A program made the translations under genes and the position numbers. A stretch of 64,000 nt of DNA from Marinimicrococcus sp033875255 (GTDB taxonomy: Bacteria; Pseudomonadota; Alphaproteobacteria; Geminicoccales; Geminicoccaceae): contig JAWZSN010000023.1 in NCBI GenBank assembly GCA_033875255.1, forward strand, positions 24,708 through 88,707. The letters are read 5' to 3'. How positions within the stretch are numbered: position 1 is the first letter of the stretch; each line of letters begins with the position of its first letter. Shown here piece after piece: positions 33,107 to 42,636 of this stretch. The notes beneath the pieces were generated by a model. It saw only the letters and a list, made by a program, of their open reading frames with translations. It had not been told where the DNA came from and searched no databases.

Positions 33107-34421
33107 GGACCAGCGGGTCACCGAGGTCGAGTGCATCGTCGCCGACATCAACGGCGTCGCCCGCGGCAAGATCCTGCCGGGCGAGAAGTTCCTGCGCTCG
33201 CTGCAGGACGACAGCCTGCGGCTGCCCGAGAGCATCTTCATCCAGACCTATACGGGCGACTATCCCGAAGAGGATGTCATCGACCCGGCCGACCGGGACG
33301 TCATCCTGCGCCCCGACTACAACTCGATGCGCCTCGTGCCCTGGTATCCCGAGCCCACAGCCCAGGTCATCGCCGACTGCGTCTATCACGACGGCAGCGC
33401 TGTCGAGATCTCCGCGCGTCGTCTGCTGCGGCGCGTCCTGGCGCTTTACGAGGAGCGCGGCTGGCGGCCGGTGGTAGCCCCCGAGCTCGAGTTCTTTCTC
33501 ACCAAGATCAACGAGGATCCCGACTACCCGCTGGTGCCGCCGGTCGGCCGCTCGCGCCGCCAGGAGAGCGGCCGTCAAAGCTTCGGTATCGACGCGGTCA
33601 ACGAGTTCGATCCGGTCTTCGAGGACGTCTATGACTGGTGCGACCAGCAGCAGCTCGACGTCGACACCCTGACCCACGAGGCCGGGGTGGCGCAGATGGA
33701 GATCAACTTCAACCACGGCGAGCCGCTCGACCTCGCCGACCAGACCTTTGTCTTCAAGCGCACCTTGCGCGAGGCGGCCCTCAAGCACGGCATGTACGCG
33801 ACCTTCATGGCCAAGCCCATGGAGGGCGAGCCGGGCAGCTCGATGCACATCCACCAGTCGGTCTACAGCATCGAGACCGGCCGCAACCTGTTCGCCGACG
33901 CGGACAATGCCGACACGAAGCAGTTTCGCCACTTCATCGCCGGGCTGCAGAAATTCCTGCCGGCGGCGATGCCGCTCCTCGCCCCCAACGTGAACTCCTA
34001 CCGGCGCCTGCGCCGCTACTCGACCGCCCCGATCAATGTCCACTGGGGCATCGAGAACCGCACGGTGGGGCTGCGCGTGCCGATCTCGGGGCCCGATGCG
34101 CGCCGGGTCGAGAACCGGCTGGCCGGCGCCGACGCCAACCCCTATCTGGCGATCGCCGCGTCGCTCGCCTGCGGCTGGCTCGGCATGACCGAGGAGATGG
34201 AGCCTACCGAGCCCATCAAGGGCAGCGCCTACCGCATGGCCCAGACCCTGCCGCAGCAAATGCCCGAGGGCATGCGCAAGCTGGCGCTGAGCGGCCCGCT
34301 CAAGGAGGTGCTGGGGGCCGCCTTCGTCGACGTCCTGCTGGCGGTCAAGCAGACCGAGCACGACGCCTACCAGCGGGTCATCAGCTCGTGGGAGCGCGAG
34401 CACCTGCTCTTGAACGTGTGA
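33081..34421 (+). CDS. puuA: Gamma-glutamylputrescine synthetase-like glutamine synthetase
   Basis: This 446-residue protein has the GS fold: N-terminal beta-grasp (VECIVADINGVARGK), and catalytic ATP-grasp-like domain with APELEFFLTK, EAGVAQMEINFNH, AKPMEGEPGSSMHIHQS, and NRTVGLRVP. The length and the KPxxGEPGSSMHIHQS segment fit the PuuA-like subgroup rather than GlnA. The neighbouring puuD makes gamma-glutamylation of putrescine or a related amine likely. The start at 33081 (MDKFAQWLRDQRV) lies inside puuD. Confidence 0.88.
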   Translation: MDKFAQWLRDQRVTEVECIVADINGVARGKILPGEKFLRSLQDDSLRLPESIFIQTYTGDYPEEDVIDPADRDVILRPDYNSMRLVPWYPEPTAQVIADCVYHDGSAVEISARRLLRRVLALYEERGWRPVVAPELEFFLTKINEDPDYPLVPPVGRSRRQESGRQSFGIDAVNEFDPVFEDVYDWCDQQQLDVDTLTHEAGVAQMEINFNHGEPLDLADQTFVFKRTLREAALKHGMYATFMAKPMEGEPGSSMHIHQSVYSIETGRNLFADADNADTKQFRHFIAGLQKFLPAAMPLLAPNVNSYRRLRRYSTAPINVHWGIENRTVGLRVPISGPDARRVENRLAGADANPYLAIAASLACGWLGMTEEMEPTEPIKGSAYRMAQTLPQQMPEGMRKLALSGPLKEVLGAAFVDVLLAVKQTEHDAYQRVISSWEREHLLLNV

Positions 34422-34431
34422 GGCATACGAT

Positions 34432-34454
34432 CCCGGGTTGCATGCATACCCGGG
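34432..34454 (+). terminator. Stem-loop after puuA
   Basis: CCCGGGT (34432-34438) pairs with ACCCGGG (34448-34454) across a 9-nt loop, 10 bp past the puuA stop. There is no T-tract, so this could be a Rho-type 3' end or an mRNA-stabilising element. Confidence 0.4.
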
Positions 34455-34566
34455 TGAGGTGGGCGGCCTGACCGGGTGGCGCCGGGGCGAAGGTCGGCGG
34501 GAGGATGGGGAACTGGCCGCGGGGCCGTGCGGTTGCTCCGGCTGCCCCGCCCCTTCGGAGCCCCCG

Positions 34567-36345
34567 ATGAGTCTCGACCAGATGCTTGTGTTCGCCGTCC
34601 TCGGGGCGGCGCTCCTTCTTTTCGCGTGGGAGCGGTGGCGCTACGACCTGGTGGCGGTGGCCAGCCTGGTCGCGGTGGTGGTGCTGGGCCTGGTACCCGT
34701 CGACCGTGCCTTCGCCGGCTTCGGCCATGTCGCCACGGTGAGCGTCGCGGCGATCCTGGTAATGAGCCGCGGGCTCGCCAATTCCGGCGCGGTCGACCTG
34801 CTGGCCCGCCCGATCGCCGCCGCGACCCGCAGCCAGGGCCTCCATGTCGGCACGGTCTGCGGCATCGCCGCCCTGCTCTCCGGCTTCATGAACAACGTGG
34901 CCGCCCTGGCCCTGCTGATGCCGGTCACCATCCAGTCGGCGGCGCGCGCCAAGCGCTCGCCGGCGCTCCTGCTCATGCCGCTCGCCTTCGCCGCGGTGCT
35001 GGGCGGCATCGTCACGATGATCGGCACGCCGCCCAACCTGATCCTCAGCGGCTTTCGCGCCCAGGCGCTGGGGGAGCCCTACCGGCTGCTCGACTTCGCG
35101 CCGGTCGGCCTGCCGGTGGCGGTGGCAGGCGTCCTTTTCCTGGTGCTCGTCGGCTGGCGGCTGCTGCGGGTCGGGGCGGCGCCGTCCGGCGCCGACCGGC
35201 TGGCGCTGGTGCGCGACTATCTGGCCGAGCTGCAGGTCGCCGAGGAGTCGCCCGTCGCCGGCCTCTATCTGGGCGAGCTGGACGAGAGGCTGGAGGATAT
35301 CGACGCGGTGATCCTGGGGGTGATCCGCGACGAGCATCTTTTGCCGCCCGACGGCCGCTGGCTGCGCCTCAAGGCCGGTGACCTGCTGCTGGTCGAGGCC
35401 GAGCCGGGCGAGCTCGACCGGCTGAGCGCCAAGCTCGGCACCCGCCTCGCCGGCGTCGACGAGGACGAGGACCGCGCCGGCCGGCTGGCCGAGGACACGG
35501 TCATGGAGGTGGTGGTGCGGCCGCAGTCGCGGCTGGTCGGCCGCACCGTCGGCTCGCTGCGGCTGCCGGGACGTTTCGACATCAACCTGCTGGCGGTCTC
35601 GCGCCAGGGGCGGCCCTATCGCGGACGTCTGCGCCATTTCGCGATCCGCAGCGGCGATGTGCTGCTGCTCCAGGGCGACCCGCAGCGCCTCGCCGACATC
35701 GTCTCGCGCCTGGGCGGCCTGCCGCTGGCCGAGCGCAAGATCAACATGGGGCTGCGGGGCCGCGCCGGCCTCGGGCTGCTTCTGTTCTTCGTGCCGCTGG
35801 CGCTGGGGGCGCTGCAGGTCGTGCCGCTGGCGATCGCCCTGGTCGCCAGCGCTCTCCTGATGGTGCTCGGCGGCCTGATCCCGGTGCGCGACCTCTATGA
35901 CAGCATCGACTGGCCGGTGGTGGTGCTGCTGGGCGCGATGATGCCGCTGGGCGACGCCTTCCAGGCGACCGGGGCCACCGACCTGGTCGCCGGGACGGTG
36001 CTGGCGTTCACCGGCGAGGCGCCGCTGTTCGTGCTGGTGGCGCTGCTGATCTTCGTCACCATGCTGCTCTCCGACCTGCTCAACAACGCCGCCACGGCGG
36101 TCATGATGGGACCCATAGCGCTGGCCATCGCGGGAGCCCTCAACGCCAGCCCGGACACGTTCCTGATGGCCGTGGCGATCGGGGCTTCCTGCTCGTTCCT
36201 GACGCCGGTCGGCCACCAGAACTACACGCTGGTGATGGGCCCCGGGGGCTACCGCTTCCGCGATTACTGGCGCCTCGGCCTGCCGCTTGAGCTGCTGATC
36301 GTGGCGGTCGCGACGCCGCTCATCGTTTATTTCTGGCCTGCGTGA
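34567..36345 (+). CDS. SLC13/DASS-family anion symporter with two RCK_C domains
   Basis: This 592-residue sodium-coupled carboxylate/sulfate-type transporter has membrane halves with SGFMNNVAALALLMPV and GGIVTMIGTPPNLILSGF, and again LLNNAATAVMMGPIAL and CSFLTPVGHQNYTLVMGPGG. A cytoplasmic insert at about 210-385 contains two TrkA-C (RCK_C) domains (VILGVIRDEHLLPPDGRWL, VVVRPQSRLVGRTVGSLRL). I chose ATG 34567 (MSLDQMLVFAVLG) because CGGAG is 7 nt upstream; an ATG at 34438 would add unlike sequence. Cargo is probably sulfate or a dicarboxylate. Confidence 0.92.
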   Translation: MSLDQMLVFAVLGAALLLFAWERWRYDLVAVASLVAVVVLGLVPVDRAFAGFGHVATVSVAAILVMSRGLANSGAVDLLARPIAAATRSQGLHVGTVCGIAALLSGFMNNVAALALLMPVTIQSAARAKRSPALLLMPLAFAAVLGGIVTMIGTPPNLILSGFRAQALGEPYRLLDFAPVGLPVAVAGVLFLVLVGWRLLRVGAAPSGADRLALVRDYLAELQVAEESPVAGLYLGELDERLEDIDAVILGVIRDEHLLPPDGRWLRLKAGDLLLVEAEPGELDRLSAKLGTRLAGVDEDEDRAGRLAEDTVMEVVVRPQSRLVGRTVGSLRLPGRFDINLLAVSRQGRPYRGRLRHFAIRSGDVLLLQGDPQRLADIVSRLGGLPLAERKINMGLRGRAGLGLLLFFVPLALGALQVVPLAIALVASALLMVLGGLIPVRDLYDSIDWPVVVLLGAMMPLGDAFQATGATDLVAGTVLAFTGEAPLFVLVALLIFVTMLLSDLLNNAATAVMMGPIALAIAGALNASPDTFLMAVAIGASCSFLTPVGHQNYTLVMGPGGYRFRDYWRLGLPLELLIVAVATPLIVYFWPA

Positions 36346-36462
36346 CGCATGCCTGCCATGCGCTTTACGCATATGCGACGGCGTGGCACGCGGGACAGAC
36401 CCGGGGCGTCCGGGTTAAAGGCTTGTATGAGTAAGGATCTGCGTGTTTTGGCGAGGTAGGTG

Positions 36463-37740
36463 ATGGTCGCAGCGGTGCGTGCGAACTGGGCGCTTCTTGT
36501 GGGCGTGCTGATGCTGATGCTCGGGCACGGGCTGCAGGGTACGCTCCTGGGCGTGCGCGCCGCCATCGAACATTTCCCGACGACGCTCACCGGCTTCGTC
36601 ATGTCGGCCTATTACCTGGGCTTTCTCGGCGGCTCGGCGATCGTGCCCAACCTCATCGCCCGGGTGGGCCACGTGCGGGTGTTCGCGGCGCTGGGCTCGG
36701 TCTCCTCGACCACCGTGCTGCTCCACGCCGTGTTCGTCGACCCGGCGACGTGGTTCGCCATCCGCTTTTTGACCGGCGTGGCGCTGTGCGGCCTCTTCAT
36801 CACCGCCGAGAGCTGGCTCAACAGCAAGGCCAGCAACGACAAGCGCGGCCAGATTCTTTCGGCTTACATGGTGATCCAGCTGGGCGGCCTCGCCGGCGGC
36901 CAGCTGCTCCTCAACCTCGCCCCGCCGAGCGGCTACGACCTCTTCATCACCGTATCGGTGCTGCTCTCGGTGGCGGTCGTGCCGATGCTGCTGACGGCGG
37001 TGCCCGCGCCGGTCATCACCGCCTCGCGCCGGGTAGGCCTGCGGAGCCTCTACCAGGCCTCGCCCCTGGGCGCGATGGCGATCTTCAGCATCGGGATCGC
37101 GCATGGCGGGCTCTACGGGCTGGGCGCGGTGTTCGCCCGCGAGGCCGGGCTGAGCGTCGCCGCCGTCTCGCTCTTCATGGCCCTCACGGTGCTGGGGGGC
37201 ATGATCTTCCAGTGGCCGATAGGATGGCTCTCCGACCGTTTCGATCGCCGCCTGGTGATCACCGTGGTGACCTGCCTCGCCGGCGCCACCGCGCTGGTGG
37301 CGGCGGTGGTGGTGGGCAGCGCGCCCTCGACGCTGTTCGCGCTGTTCTTCCTGTTGGCGGGACTGTCGCTGCCGATGTATTCGCTGTGCGTTGCGCACGC
37401 CAACGACTATCTCTCGGCCGATGACATGGTGGGTGCCAGCGGAACGCTGCTGCTCGCCAACGGCAGCGGTGCGGTGCTCGGGCCGATCGGTGCCGCGGCC
37501 GCCATGGACCTGTTCGGCGCCGCCGGGTTCCCGCTGTTCATCGGCGCGCTGCACGGAATCATCGGCGCATTCGCGCTTTGGCGCATGACCCGCCGCGCCG
37601 CCCCGCCGCTCGAGGAGCAGGCACCGACCGTGCCGCTGCCGATGGGCGGCCCGGTCACCACCAACCTTGCCCAGGTGACCGCGGTGGAACAGAGCAGCGA
37701 GGTCTCCACCGCCGAGCAGGAACTCACCGAGGCGGCATGA
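36463..37740 (+). CDS. MFS transporter
   Basis: This 425-residue protein has 12 predicted helices and MFS landmarks: between helices 2 and 3 NLIARVGHVRVFAALG (degenerate G-x3-D-R loop), and in the second half IGWLSDRFDRRLVIT. It resembles the YcaD/YfkF-type MFS group by its N-terminal LGHGLQGTLLGVRAAIEHFP and RFLTGVALCGLFITAESWL. The start at 36463 has GAGG 6 nt upstream; GTG at 36460 is also possible. Substrate is unknown. Confidence 0.88.
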   Translation: MVAAVRANWALLVGVLMLMLGHGLQGTLLGVRAAIEHFPTTLTGFVMSAYYLGFLGGSAIVPNLIARVGHVRVFAALGSVSSTTVLLHAVFVDPATWFAIRFLTGVALCGLFITAESWLNSKASNDKRGQILSAYMVIQLGGLAGGQLLLNLAPPSGYDLFITVSVLLSVAVVPMLLTAVPAPVITASRRVGLRSLYQASPLGAMAIFSIGIAHGGLYGLGAVFAREAGLSVAAVSLFMALTVLGGMIFQWPIGWLSDRFDRRLVITVVTCLAGATALVAAVVVGSAPSTLFALFFLLAGLSLPMYSLCVAHANDYLSADDMVGASGTLLLANGSGAVLGPIGAAAAMDLFGAAGFPLFIGALHGIIGAFALWRMTRRAAPPLEEQAPTVPLPMGGPVTTNLAQVTAVEQSSEVSTAEQELTEAA

Positions 37741-38044
37741 TGACGCTGCACTTTTGCGCACAAGTTTTGTGTCGCCGACCACTTGCGATGCGGTTATAGT
37801 GCCGCGTGTGGTGCTACCATTCGAGGGTCGACGTCGCAATTGCACACCGCTGCCGTCCGTTGCTGGAAGTCCGGCATGACACCGGTTTCCGCTCCTGCCT
37901 TATCCGATAGCGCGGCGTCGACATTTGTCGGGGTACGTCGTCCTTTCCTGCCGGGCAGAGATGCAACGGAGCGATGCGCGCGCCACCCCGCGGGCGGTAG
38001 ATCCCGTAGCCCGAGCGGTCCGTCAACGTACCCTGGATAACTCT
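37741..38044 (+). other. Long leader region upstream of the RRM protein gene
   Basis: No gene is evident in these 304 bases. A TATAGT block (37795-37800) could be a -10 box, but I see no convincing -35 at the right distance. If it is used, the leader would be about 240 nt, which is long for this genome. Genes for RRM proteins often have long, temperature-responsive leaders in other bacteria; nothing here proves that. Confidence 0.35.
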
Positions 38045-38533
38045 ATGTCGCGCAAGCTTTTCGTCGCCAACTTTCCATTCACGACTACCGTGGAGGAGCT
38101 GACCACCATCTTCGGCGCCCACGGCGAGGTCGTGTACGCCAAGATCGCCACGGACCGTGATACGGGCCGTTCGCGCGGTTTCGGCTTCATCGAGATGGGC
38201 TCCGCCGAGCAGGCCGAGACCGCCATCCGCGAGCTGGACGGCTACCAGATGGCCGGCCGTCCGCTGGCCGTCCGCATCGCCGAGGAGCGCGGCGGGCCGG
38301 GCGGCCCCGGCGGTGGTCCCCGCGGTCCGCGTGGTCCCCGTCCGGGTGGCGGCGGCTTTGGCGGCGACCGTGACCGCGGCGGCTTCGGCGGCGATCGTGG
38401 CGGCTTCGGCGGCGGCGACCGCGACCGCGGCGGCTTCGGCGGCCCGCGTGGCCCCCGCGGCCCGCGCAGCGGTGGCGGCGGCTTCGGCGGCGGCGGTGGC
38501 GGCTTCGGCGGCCCGCGCGGCGGCGGCTACTGA
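38045..38533 (+). CDS. RRM-domain RNA-binding protein with Gly/Arg-rich tail
   Basis: This 162-residue protein has one RNA recognition motif (residues 1-80) with RNP2 (KLFVANFPF) and RNP1 (RGFGFIEM). It is followed by an RGG-like tail of repeated GGFGGDRDRGGFGG-type units rich in Gly, Arg and Asp. It resembles cyanobacterial and proteobacterial cold-inducible RNA-binding proteins. The low-complexity tail may bind RNA weakly or drive condensate formation, which is inference. The upstream leader is 300 bp and a strong terminator follows. Confidence 0.93.
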   Translation: MSRKLFVANFPFTTTVEELTTIFGAHGEVVYAKIATDRDTGRSRGFGFIEMGSAEQAETAIRELDGYQMAGRPLAVRIAEERGGPGGPGGGPRGPRGPRPGGGGFGGDRDRGGFGGDRGGFGGGDRDRGGFGGPRGPRGPRSGGGGFGGGGGGFGGPRGGGY

Positions 38534-38562
38534 TCCCGGCCTCTTTCGGCTGATGCATCGTG

Positions 38563-38588
38563 ACCCGGGCGGCCTCGGCCGCCCGGGT
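38563..38588 (+). terminator. Strong stem-loop after the RRM gene
   Basis: The arms ACCCGGGCGGC (38563-38573) and GCCGCCCGGGT (38578-38588) form an 11-bp stem with a 4-nt loop, 29 bp past the stop. The tail is GTCTTCC, not a T-run. It separates the RRM gene from hrcA. The rest of 38534-38779 holds no gene that I recognise. Confidence 0.6.
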
Positions 38589-38779
38589 GTCTTCCGGACC
38601 GCTTCCTTGCAGCCGGCGATCGCTGCCCCGTCACGGGCCGCGGTTGCGGTTGACCCGGCCGGGCGCGCCCTGCGCCGGCCCCTACTGCCTCTCGCTCGGG
38701 GCGGCGCGCCATCGACGGCAGCGACGCCGCCTCCTGCCACCCGGCCGCGCGCGCCGGGTGCCCGCGGCGAGGCCCGAGG

Positions 38780-38808
38780 TTGAAGCCCCGCGGCCTCGCC
38801 CCTACATA
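38780..38808 (+). promoter_or_regulatory. Promoter for hrcA-grpE (sigma-70-like, with heat-shock features)
   Basis: TTGAAG (38780-38785), a 17-bp spacer and TACATA (38803-38808) form a sigma-70-like promoter. The same block also fits a heat-shock promoter, TTGAA followed 14 bp later by CCCCTACAT (38799-38807). The ATG of hrcA is 36 bp downstream. No CIRCE element (TTAGCACTC-N9-GAGTGCTAA) is seen between it and hrcA. Confidence 0.6.
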
Positions 38809-38843
38809 GAAGCCAGTTCCAAAAGCCCAGAAGCAGCCGTTGG

Positions 38844-39917
38844 ATGATCGTCGAGCTCAACGCGCGCTCCAGGGAGATCTTCCGCAGGATCGTCGACGCC
38901 TATGTGGCGACCGGTGAGCCGGTAGGCTCCCGGACGTTGTCGCGGCAACTCGCCGAGCACCTCTCGCCGGCGACGATCCGCAACGTCATGGCGGATCTCG
39001 AGGATGCGGGTCTCCTGTTCGCCCCCCACACGTCGGCCGGCCGCCTGCCGACCGATGCCGGTCTGCGTCTCTATGTCGACGGGCTACTCGAGGTGGGCAA
39101 CCTCTCGGAGACCGAGCGGCGCGGCATCGAGGGTCAGCTGGGTGGTGCCGGCCGCAGTGTCGAATCGGTGCTGCGCGATGCCTCCGAGGCGCTCTCGGGG
39201 CTCAGCCGCTGCGCCGGCATCGTCGCCGCACCGAGCACCGAGCGGCCGTTCAAGCATGTGGAGTTCGTGCCGCTGAGCCCGGGCCGCGCGCTGGTCGTGG
39301 TGGTGACCGACAACGGCATGGTCGAGAACCGGATCATCGAGCTGCCGCTTGGGCTTCCCGCCTCGACTCTGGTGGAAGCCAGCAACTATCTCACGACGCG
39401 GCTCGCCGGGCGCAGCTTCCAGGAGGCGCAGCGCGAGATCCTGCTGGAGATCGAGGAGCGCAAGACGCAGCTCGACGCCTTGGCCCAGGGCCTCGTGGAG
39501 ACCGGCCTTGCCACCTGGGCCGGCGACAAGGAGCGCGACGGCGGCTTCCTTCTGGTGCGCGGCCAGGCGAACCTTCTGGAGGACGTGGGCTCGCTGCTCG
39601 AGCTCGAGCGCGTGCGCACCCTCTTCGAGATGCTGGAGGCCAAGAGGAGCTTTTTGAAGCTGGTCGAGGCCGCCAACGACGCGCGCGGCGTGCAGATTTT
39701 CATCGGCCGGGAGAACCAGCTCTTCGGCCTGTCCGGCTGCTCGATGATCGTCGCCCCCTACCGGGCCGGCGATGCCGACGGCCGCGGCTCCTCGGTGGTG
39801 GGCGCCATCGGCGTCCTCGGCCCCACCCGCATGAACTATGCCCGGATCATCCCCATGGTCGATTACACGGCCCGGGTGGTGAGCCGGCTTCTTGGCAGCC
39901 CCGACAGCGAGTCTTGA
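38844..39917 (+). CDS. hrcA: Heat-inducible transcription repressor HrcA
   Basis: HrcA represses heat-shock genes by binding CIRCE operators. This 357-residue protein has the winged-helix domain (GEPVGSRTLSRQL, LSPATIRNVMADLEDAGLL), then PHTSAGRLPTDAGLRLYVD and the C-terminal GAF-like dimer region (GPTRMNYARIIPMVDYTA). The gene overlaps grpE by one base. No CIRCE is visible here, so its own gene may not be autoregulated. The ribosome site is weak. Confidence 0.96.
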   Translation: MIVELNARSREIFRRIVDAYVATGEPVGSRTLSRQLAEHLSPATIRNVMADLEDAGLLFAPHTSAGRLPTDAGLRLYVDGLLEVGNLSETERRGIEGQLGGAGRSVESVLRDASEALSGLSRCAGIVAAPSTERPFKHVEFVPLSPGRALVVVVTDNGMVENRIIELPLGLPASTLVEASNYLTTRLAGRSFQEAQREILLEIEERKTQLDALAQGLVETGLATWAGDKERDGGFLLVRGQANLLEDVGSLLELERVRTLFEMLEAKRSFLKLVEAANDARGVQIFIGRENQLFGLSGCSMIVAPYRAGDADGRGSSVVGAIGVLGPTRMNYARIIPMVDYTARVVSRLLGSPDSES

Positions 39918-40528
39918 TGATGAGCGACGAGATCAAGAAAGACCAGGCGCACGAGCAGGACCTCACCCCCGAGCAGGCGGGCGAGGAGAAGGCGGCGCCG
40001 GCCGAGGCGGAAATCTCCCAGGAGGAGGCGCGCGAGCTCAAGGACCGTCTGCTCCGCGCCCTGGCCGAGGTCGAGAATGTCCGCCGCCAGAAGGCGCGCG
40101 AGGTTGAGGAGACCAGCAAATATGCCGTCTCGCGCTTCGCCCGCGAGCTTCTCGAGGTGGCCGACAATCTTTCCCGGGCGCTTGCCAGCGTGCCGGTCGA
40201 GGAGCGCACCCAGAACGAGCTGATGACCAGCCTCGTCTCCGGCATCGAGCTTACCGAGCGCACGCTGATGGGTGTCTTCGAGCGCAACAAGATCGCCAAG
40301 GTAACTCCCGAGAAGGGGGCGAAGTTCGATCACAACCTGCACCAGGCGATGTTCGAGGTGCCGACCGCCGAGCTGCCCTCGGGCTCCATTGCGGAGGTCA
40401 TGCAGCCGGGTTATGTGATCGCCGACCGTCTGCTCCGTCCGGCCATGGTCGGTGTCGCCAAGGCGCCGGCGAAGCCTGCCGAGGCCGCCTCCGGCTCTTC
40501 GGGCGCCTCGGTCGACACCAAGGTTTGA
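39917..40528 (+). CDS. grpE: Nucleotide exchange factor GrpE
   Basis: GrpE releases ADP from DnaK in the chaperone cycle. The 203-residue protein has an acidic N-terminal extension, a long coiled coil (EEARELKDRLLRALAEVENV, RRQKAREVEETSKYAVSRFA) and the C-terminal beta domain (HNLHQAMFEVPTAELPSGSI, PGYVIADRLLRPAMVGVA). It starts ATG at 39917 (TGATG overlap with hrcA); ATG at 39920 is equally plausible. dnaK is not in this window. Confidence 0.95.
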   Translation: MMSDEIKKDQAHEQDLTPEQAGEEKAAPAEAEISQEEARELKDRLLRALAEVENVRRQKAREVEETSKYAVSRFARELLEVADNLSRALASVPVEERTQNELMTSLVSGIELTERTLMGVFERNKIAKVTPEKGAKFDHNLHQAMFEVPTAELPSGSIAEVMQPGYVIADRLLRPAMVGVAKAPAKPAEAASGSSGASVDTKV

Positions 40529-40558
40529 GCGGCCCGCAGGCACCAGGCAATCGACTGG

Positions 40559-40578
40559 AGCGCCGCCCTGGCGGCGCT
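40559..40578 (+). terminator. Stem-loop between grpE and argG
   Basis: AGCGCCGCC and GGCGGCGCT form a perfect 9-bp stem with a 2-nt loop, 31 bp past the grpE stop and 27 bp before argG. There is no T-run. It could end the hrcA-grpE transcript or attenuate read-through into argG; this is inference. Confidence 0.4.
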
Positions 40579-40604
40579 CGCGACTTATTCGGGGGTTGAG
40601 CGTG

Positions 40605-41816
<1,212 letters not shown>

Positions 41817-41843
41817 GCGGCGGCAGGAAGCCACGTTGACGAG

Positions 41844-41877
41844 AACGCCCCCCGGGCCCCGCCCGCGGGGCGTTTTT
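41844..41877 (+). terminator. Rho-independent terminator of argG
   Basis: AACGCCCC (41844-41851) pairs with GGGGCGTT (41867-41874) and is followed by TTT. Most of the 15-nt interior is GC and may pair further. It lies 27 bp after the argG stop and is the clearest terminator here with a T-tail. Confidence 0.85.
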
Positions 41878-41898
41878 CGTGTTCAAGAGGAGCTGGCG

Positions 41899-42621
41899 AT
41901 GATGCAGGAGCTGGGACTGCTGGGGGAGGGTGCGCAGGCGGCGCGGCTTTGCGCCTCCCTGGCGGAACAGGGCTGGCGGGTGCGCTGCTGGCCGGCACCG
42001 CTGGCGGGCGGCGAGCCTGCCGCCACGCCCGCCGAGGCGGTGGCCCCCGGCGGCCTGGCGCTGAGCCTGCTCGACGGTGAGGCGCTTCTCGAGCATGCCG
42101 TCACCGCCGGCGACGGGCTTGTGGGCGGGCTCGGGCCCGGCGGCGTCCATCTCCTCCTGGGCAGCGCCCCGGCGCCGCTGGTCCGCCGCCTCGCCGCCGC
42201 CCACGAGGAGCACGGCTCGGCCCTGCTGGCGGCCCATCTCGCGGGGGAGCCGCCCGCCCTTGCCGTCTCGGGCGCCGCTGCAGCGAAGCGCCAGGCCCGC
42301 CGCCTGCTCGCCGCCATCGCCGCCGAGATCACCGACCTCGGCCCCGATCCCGCCGCTGCAATGCTCGCCGGCGCGGCCGCCGGTCTCGTGGCCTGCGCCG
42401 CTGCCGAGGCGCTCGCCCAGGCCCTCGAGCTCGCCGCCCGCCACGGCCTGGCACCCGACGCCATGGAACCGCTGCTTCATCACGCGCTCCGCCCCGCGGA
42501 ACCGCCCTGCCGCGAGACCACCCTCAAGACCGCCCGCCGCGCTTTGGCACTGGCCGACGAGGCCGGCCTCGCCCTGCCCCTGGCCGGAATGCTGCGCGAG
42601 CAGGCCCTGCGCGGGCGGTAG
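41899..42621 (+). CDS. Degenerate 6-phosphogluconate/hydroxyisobutyrate dehydrogenase-like protein
   Basis: This 240-residue protein has the two-domain outline of beta-hydroxyacid dehydrogenases. The N-terminal nucleotide loop is altered (LGLLGEGAQAARLCASLAEQ), and the usual catalytic lysine motif is not evident. The C-terminal helical domain begins near TDLGPDPAAAMLAGAAAGLV. The start at 41899 (MMQELGLLGEG) has AGGAG 6 nt upstream. It sits between argG and the pnkp gene, convergent with the latter. The enzyme activity is uncertain. A similar degenerate protein is encoded at 54753. Confidence 0.6.
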   Translation: MMQELGLLGEGAQAARLCASLAEQGWRVRCWPAPLAGGEPAATPAEAVAPGGLALSLLDGEALLEHAVTAGDGLVGGLGPGGVHLLLGSAPAPLVRRLAAAHEEHGSALLAAHLAGEPPALAVSGAAAAKRQARRLLAAIAAEITDLGPDPAAAMLAGAAAGLVACAAAEALAQALELAARHGLAPDAMEPLLHHALRPAEPPCRETTLKTARRALALADEAGLALPLAGMLREQALRGR

Positions 42622-42636
42622 ACCGGCTCGTCTGGC

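Noticed and set aside
34381..36372. Long minus-strand open frame antisense to the SLC13 gene
   Set aside because: Low-complexity His/Gln/Arg composition; a shadow of the transporter gene.
38290..38530. Tandem repeat in the RRM gene as a separate element
   Set aside because: The repetition encodes the Gly/Arg-rich tail of the protein and stays in frame.
38809..38843. CIRCE operator before hrcA
   Set aside because: No TTAGCACTC/GAGTGCTAA pair or near match is present.
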